NCBI RefSeq assembly: GCF_965137335.1
Contig: NZ_CBCRZD010000011.1
Strand: one strand, 5' to 3'
DNA from: Empedobacter stercoris
Lineage (GTDB): Bacteria > Bacteroidota > Bacteroidia > Flavobacteriales > Weeksellaceae
DNA length: 64,000 bases
In this document: one piece after another, positions 62,623 to 64,000 of the stretch
Layout of the letters: each line of letters starts with the position of its first letter
How positions within the stretch are numbered: the stretch's first letter is position 1
Made by a program: the position numbers and the translations under genes
Notes under the pieces: model-generated
What the model saw: the letters and a program-made list of their open reading frames with translations, nothing else
Told to the model about the DNA's origin: nothing
Database searches by the model: none

Positions 62623-63573
62623 ATGGAAACCGAAACGATTTTAATCACCGGTGCATTAGGACAAATTGGTTCTGAATTAGCCGAAAAATTAAAAACCATT
62701 CATGGAAAAAACAATGTAATCATTTCTGATATACGCGATCCAAAAGATGTTGATTATGATGGAATTTACGAAGTAATCGACGTAATGAATACAGAAAGAA
62801 TAAAAGAAGTTATTGCCAAACATAACATCAAAACAGTATATCATTTAGCTGCACTTCTTTCTGGTACAGCAGAAAAAAATCCAATGTTCGGTTGGAAATT
62901 AAACATGGATACGTTACTTACTTTCTTAGAATTAGCAAAAGATAAAGTAATCGATAAAATCTTTTGGCCTTCATCTATCGGGGTTTTTGGACCAGATACA
63001 CCAAAAGACAACACACCTCAAAATACAATTCAAACACCTTCTACAGTTTACGGAATTTCTAAATTATCAGGAGAATACTGGTGCAAATGGTATCAACAAA
63101 ATCATCATGTAGATGTACGATCTGTTCGTTTCCCTGGTCTTATTTCGTGGAAAACGCCTGCTGGAGGAGGAACTACAGATTATGCAGTGGATATCTATTA
63201 CAAAGCCATTGAGGACGGAAAATACACTTCTTTCTTAAAAGAAGGAACGTTTTTACCAATGTTATATATGGATGATGCAATTGATGCGATTGTTGAATTA
63301 ATGTCCGCTGATCCAAAACAATTAGGTGAGTTTAAATCTTATAATTTAGGAGGTTTAAGCTTTGCTCCAGAAGATTTAGCTGCAAATATTAGAAAACATA
63401 TTCCAACATTCTCGATTGATTATGCACCAGATTTTCGTCAAGCTATCGCTGACTCTTGGCCATCTTCTATCGACGACTCTGTTGCTAAAGCTGATTGGGG
63501 ATTTGCTCCAAAATACGACATTGATAAAATGACAACAACTATGTTAGAAAATTTAAAAATTAAATTATTCTAA
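62623..63573 (+). CDS. tdh: L-threonine 3-dehydrogenase, short-chain/UDP-galactose-epimerase-like type
   Basis: A 316-residue NAD-dependent enzyme oxidising threonine to 2-amino-3-ketobutyrate. Rossmann motif ITGALGQIGSEL (about 7-18), catalytic Tyr143-x3-Lys147 in VYGISKLSGE, and YHLAALLSGTAEKNP, PGLISWKTPAGGGTTDYAVD (about 170-189), PDFRQAIADSWPSSIDDS near the end. These regions recall the SDR-type threonine dehydrogenases of Flavobacterium. The extended SDR lacks a zinc site, unlike the MDR-type Tdh of E. coli. The product is the substrate of Kbl (38431). Confidence 0.9.
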   Translation: METETILITGALGQIGSELAEKLKTIHGKNNVIISDIRDPKDVDYDGIYEVIDVMNTERIKEVIAKHNIKTVYHLAALLSGTAEKNPMFGWKLNMDTLLTFLELAKDKVIDKIFWPSSIGVFGPDTPKDNTPQNTIQTPSTVYGISKLSGEYWCKWYQQNHHVDVRSVRFPGLISWKTPAGGGTTDYAVDIYYKAIEDGKYTSFLKEGTFLPMLYMDDAIDAIVELMSADPKQLGEFKSYNLGGLSFAPEDLAANIRKHIPTFSIDYAPDFRQAIADSWPSSIDDSVAKADWGFAPKYDIDKMTTTMLENLKIKLF

Positions 63574-63601
63574 GTTCAACAAATAAGTGCAACTCAAATT
63601 A

Positions 63602-63629
63602 AATCATTGGGGGCTAGCCCCCAATGATT
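63602..63629. repeat. 28-bp perfect palindrome before the IS30 transposase
   Basis: Every base from 63602 to 63629 is mirrored (centre GCTAGC, with GGGGGC/GCCCCC arms). There is no T run, so it is not a classical terminator. It may be a hairpin at the IS left end limiting readthrough into the transposase, or part of the insertion target, since IS30-type elements favour palindromic sites. Confidence 0.6.
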
Positions 63630-63651
63630 AGCCAAGTGCTAAATTTGATTT

Positions 63652-64000
63652 GTGAAAAAAATATATAAACAACTCGACCAGGAACAAAGATANCAAATTG
63701 GAATACTTTTGACAGCAGGAAAAAGCAAAAAAGATATTGCTGATTTAATAGGCGTACATAAATCTACCATCACGCGTGAATTACAAAGAAATATTGGTAA
63801 GCGTGGTNTACATGCGGGTAGCTATATNCCTGATTTGGCGCAAGAAAAAACAAGTTTAAGGCACAAACAAAAAAACAAGGCAGTAAAATTCACAGAGTCG
63901 CTTAAAAATCAGGCAGCTAATTGGTTAAAGAATGAACAACTAAGTCCAGAATTGATTGCTGTAGAATGGAAGTGCATGGGCGTTCAGGGTGTTTCTCTAG
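63652..64000 (+). mobile_element. IS30-family transposase, 5' part, cut by the window end
   Basis: The frame from GTG 63652 reads KKIYKQLDQEQR(Y)QIGILL, then an HTH (KKDIADLIGVHKSTITRELQRN) and LSPELIAVEWKCMGV, the N-terminal DNA-binding organisation of IS30 transposases. The catalytic DDE core lies beyond the window. Ambiguous bases at 63693, 63808 and 63829 fall inside the gene, as expected if several slightly different copies were collapsed in assembly. The left end is probably near 63585, where AAGTGCAACTCAAATT begins; its terminal repeat cannot be confirmed without the right end. Confidence 0.87.

Noticed and set aside
1..64000. CRISPR arrays, prophage, plasmid or defence-system loci
   Set aside because: No regularly spaced repeats, phage structural genes, restriction, retron or abortive-infection families were recognised on either strand.

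Overview
The window looks like chromosome of a low-GC member of the Bacteroidota, most likely family Weeksellaceae and plausibly Empedobacter (inference). The grounds are a SusC/SusD pair, a type IX secretion C-terminal signal, many start-proximal TAnnTTTG boxes (the -7 element of Bacteroidota promoters), almost no Shine-Dalgarno sequences, and a class B1 metallo-beta-lactamase that resembles the EBR enzymes of Empedobacter.

Layout. 1-1.8 kb: gene-poor edge with a truncated propeller gene and a secreted protein of unknown role. 1.9-8.2 kb: a four-gene RND efflux operon (tetR-tolC-adaptor-pump) with a perfect 18-bp palindrome just downstream of the repressor promoter. 8.2-13.5 kb: YpdA-like reductase, methyltransferase, CPA2 antiporter, DNA polymerase IV. 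13.6-16.3 kb: aguB, metallo-beta-lactamase and aguA in one tight operon. 16.5-17.8 kb: tandem DUF5715 paralogues. 17.9-24.4 kb: a secreted phosphoesterase and a SusC/SusD pair whose promoters share the same three 11-bp-spaced TTAA-type repeats, read here as a possible phosphate regulon. 24.5-28.4 kb: a YjbR gene with an internal stop, a TPP riboswitch driving a PnuT-type thiamine transporter, an acyl-CoA dehydrogenase-like protein, tRNA-Arg and a TauE exporter. 28.6-46.2 kb: mostly housekeeping and envelope genes, including kbl, an AddB-like nuclease, gltP and a potassium-channel pseudogene with two stops. 46.3-52.6 kb: a CobW GTPase with a His-rich linker, cydAB, acyl-ACP desaturase, plsC. 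52.6-53 kb: three tRNA genes. 53-60 kb: amidase, a VOC/membrane/pentapeptide cluster, rpsO-pnp, and a sigma-factor/small-protein/MscS operon whose sigma gene carries an internal stop. 60-64 kb: rhodanese, pepO, tdh and the start of an IS30-family element that runs off the end.

Threonine catabolism is represented by tdh and kbl, about 23 kb apart. Putrescine synthesis from agmatine is complete (aguA, aguB). Three separate genes (YjbR, the channel, the sigma factor) are interrupted only by in-frame single-codon stops, four in all, using TGA, TAG and TAA. With the ambiguous bases at 35342 and in the IS, these are either recent decay or consensus errors. I saw no CRISPR array, prophage or recognisable defence island. 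The observations most worth following are the lactamase nested in the polyamine operon, the shared 11-bp repeat promoter, and the interrupted sigma factor.
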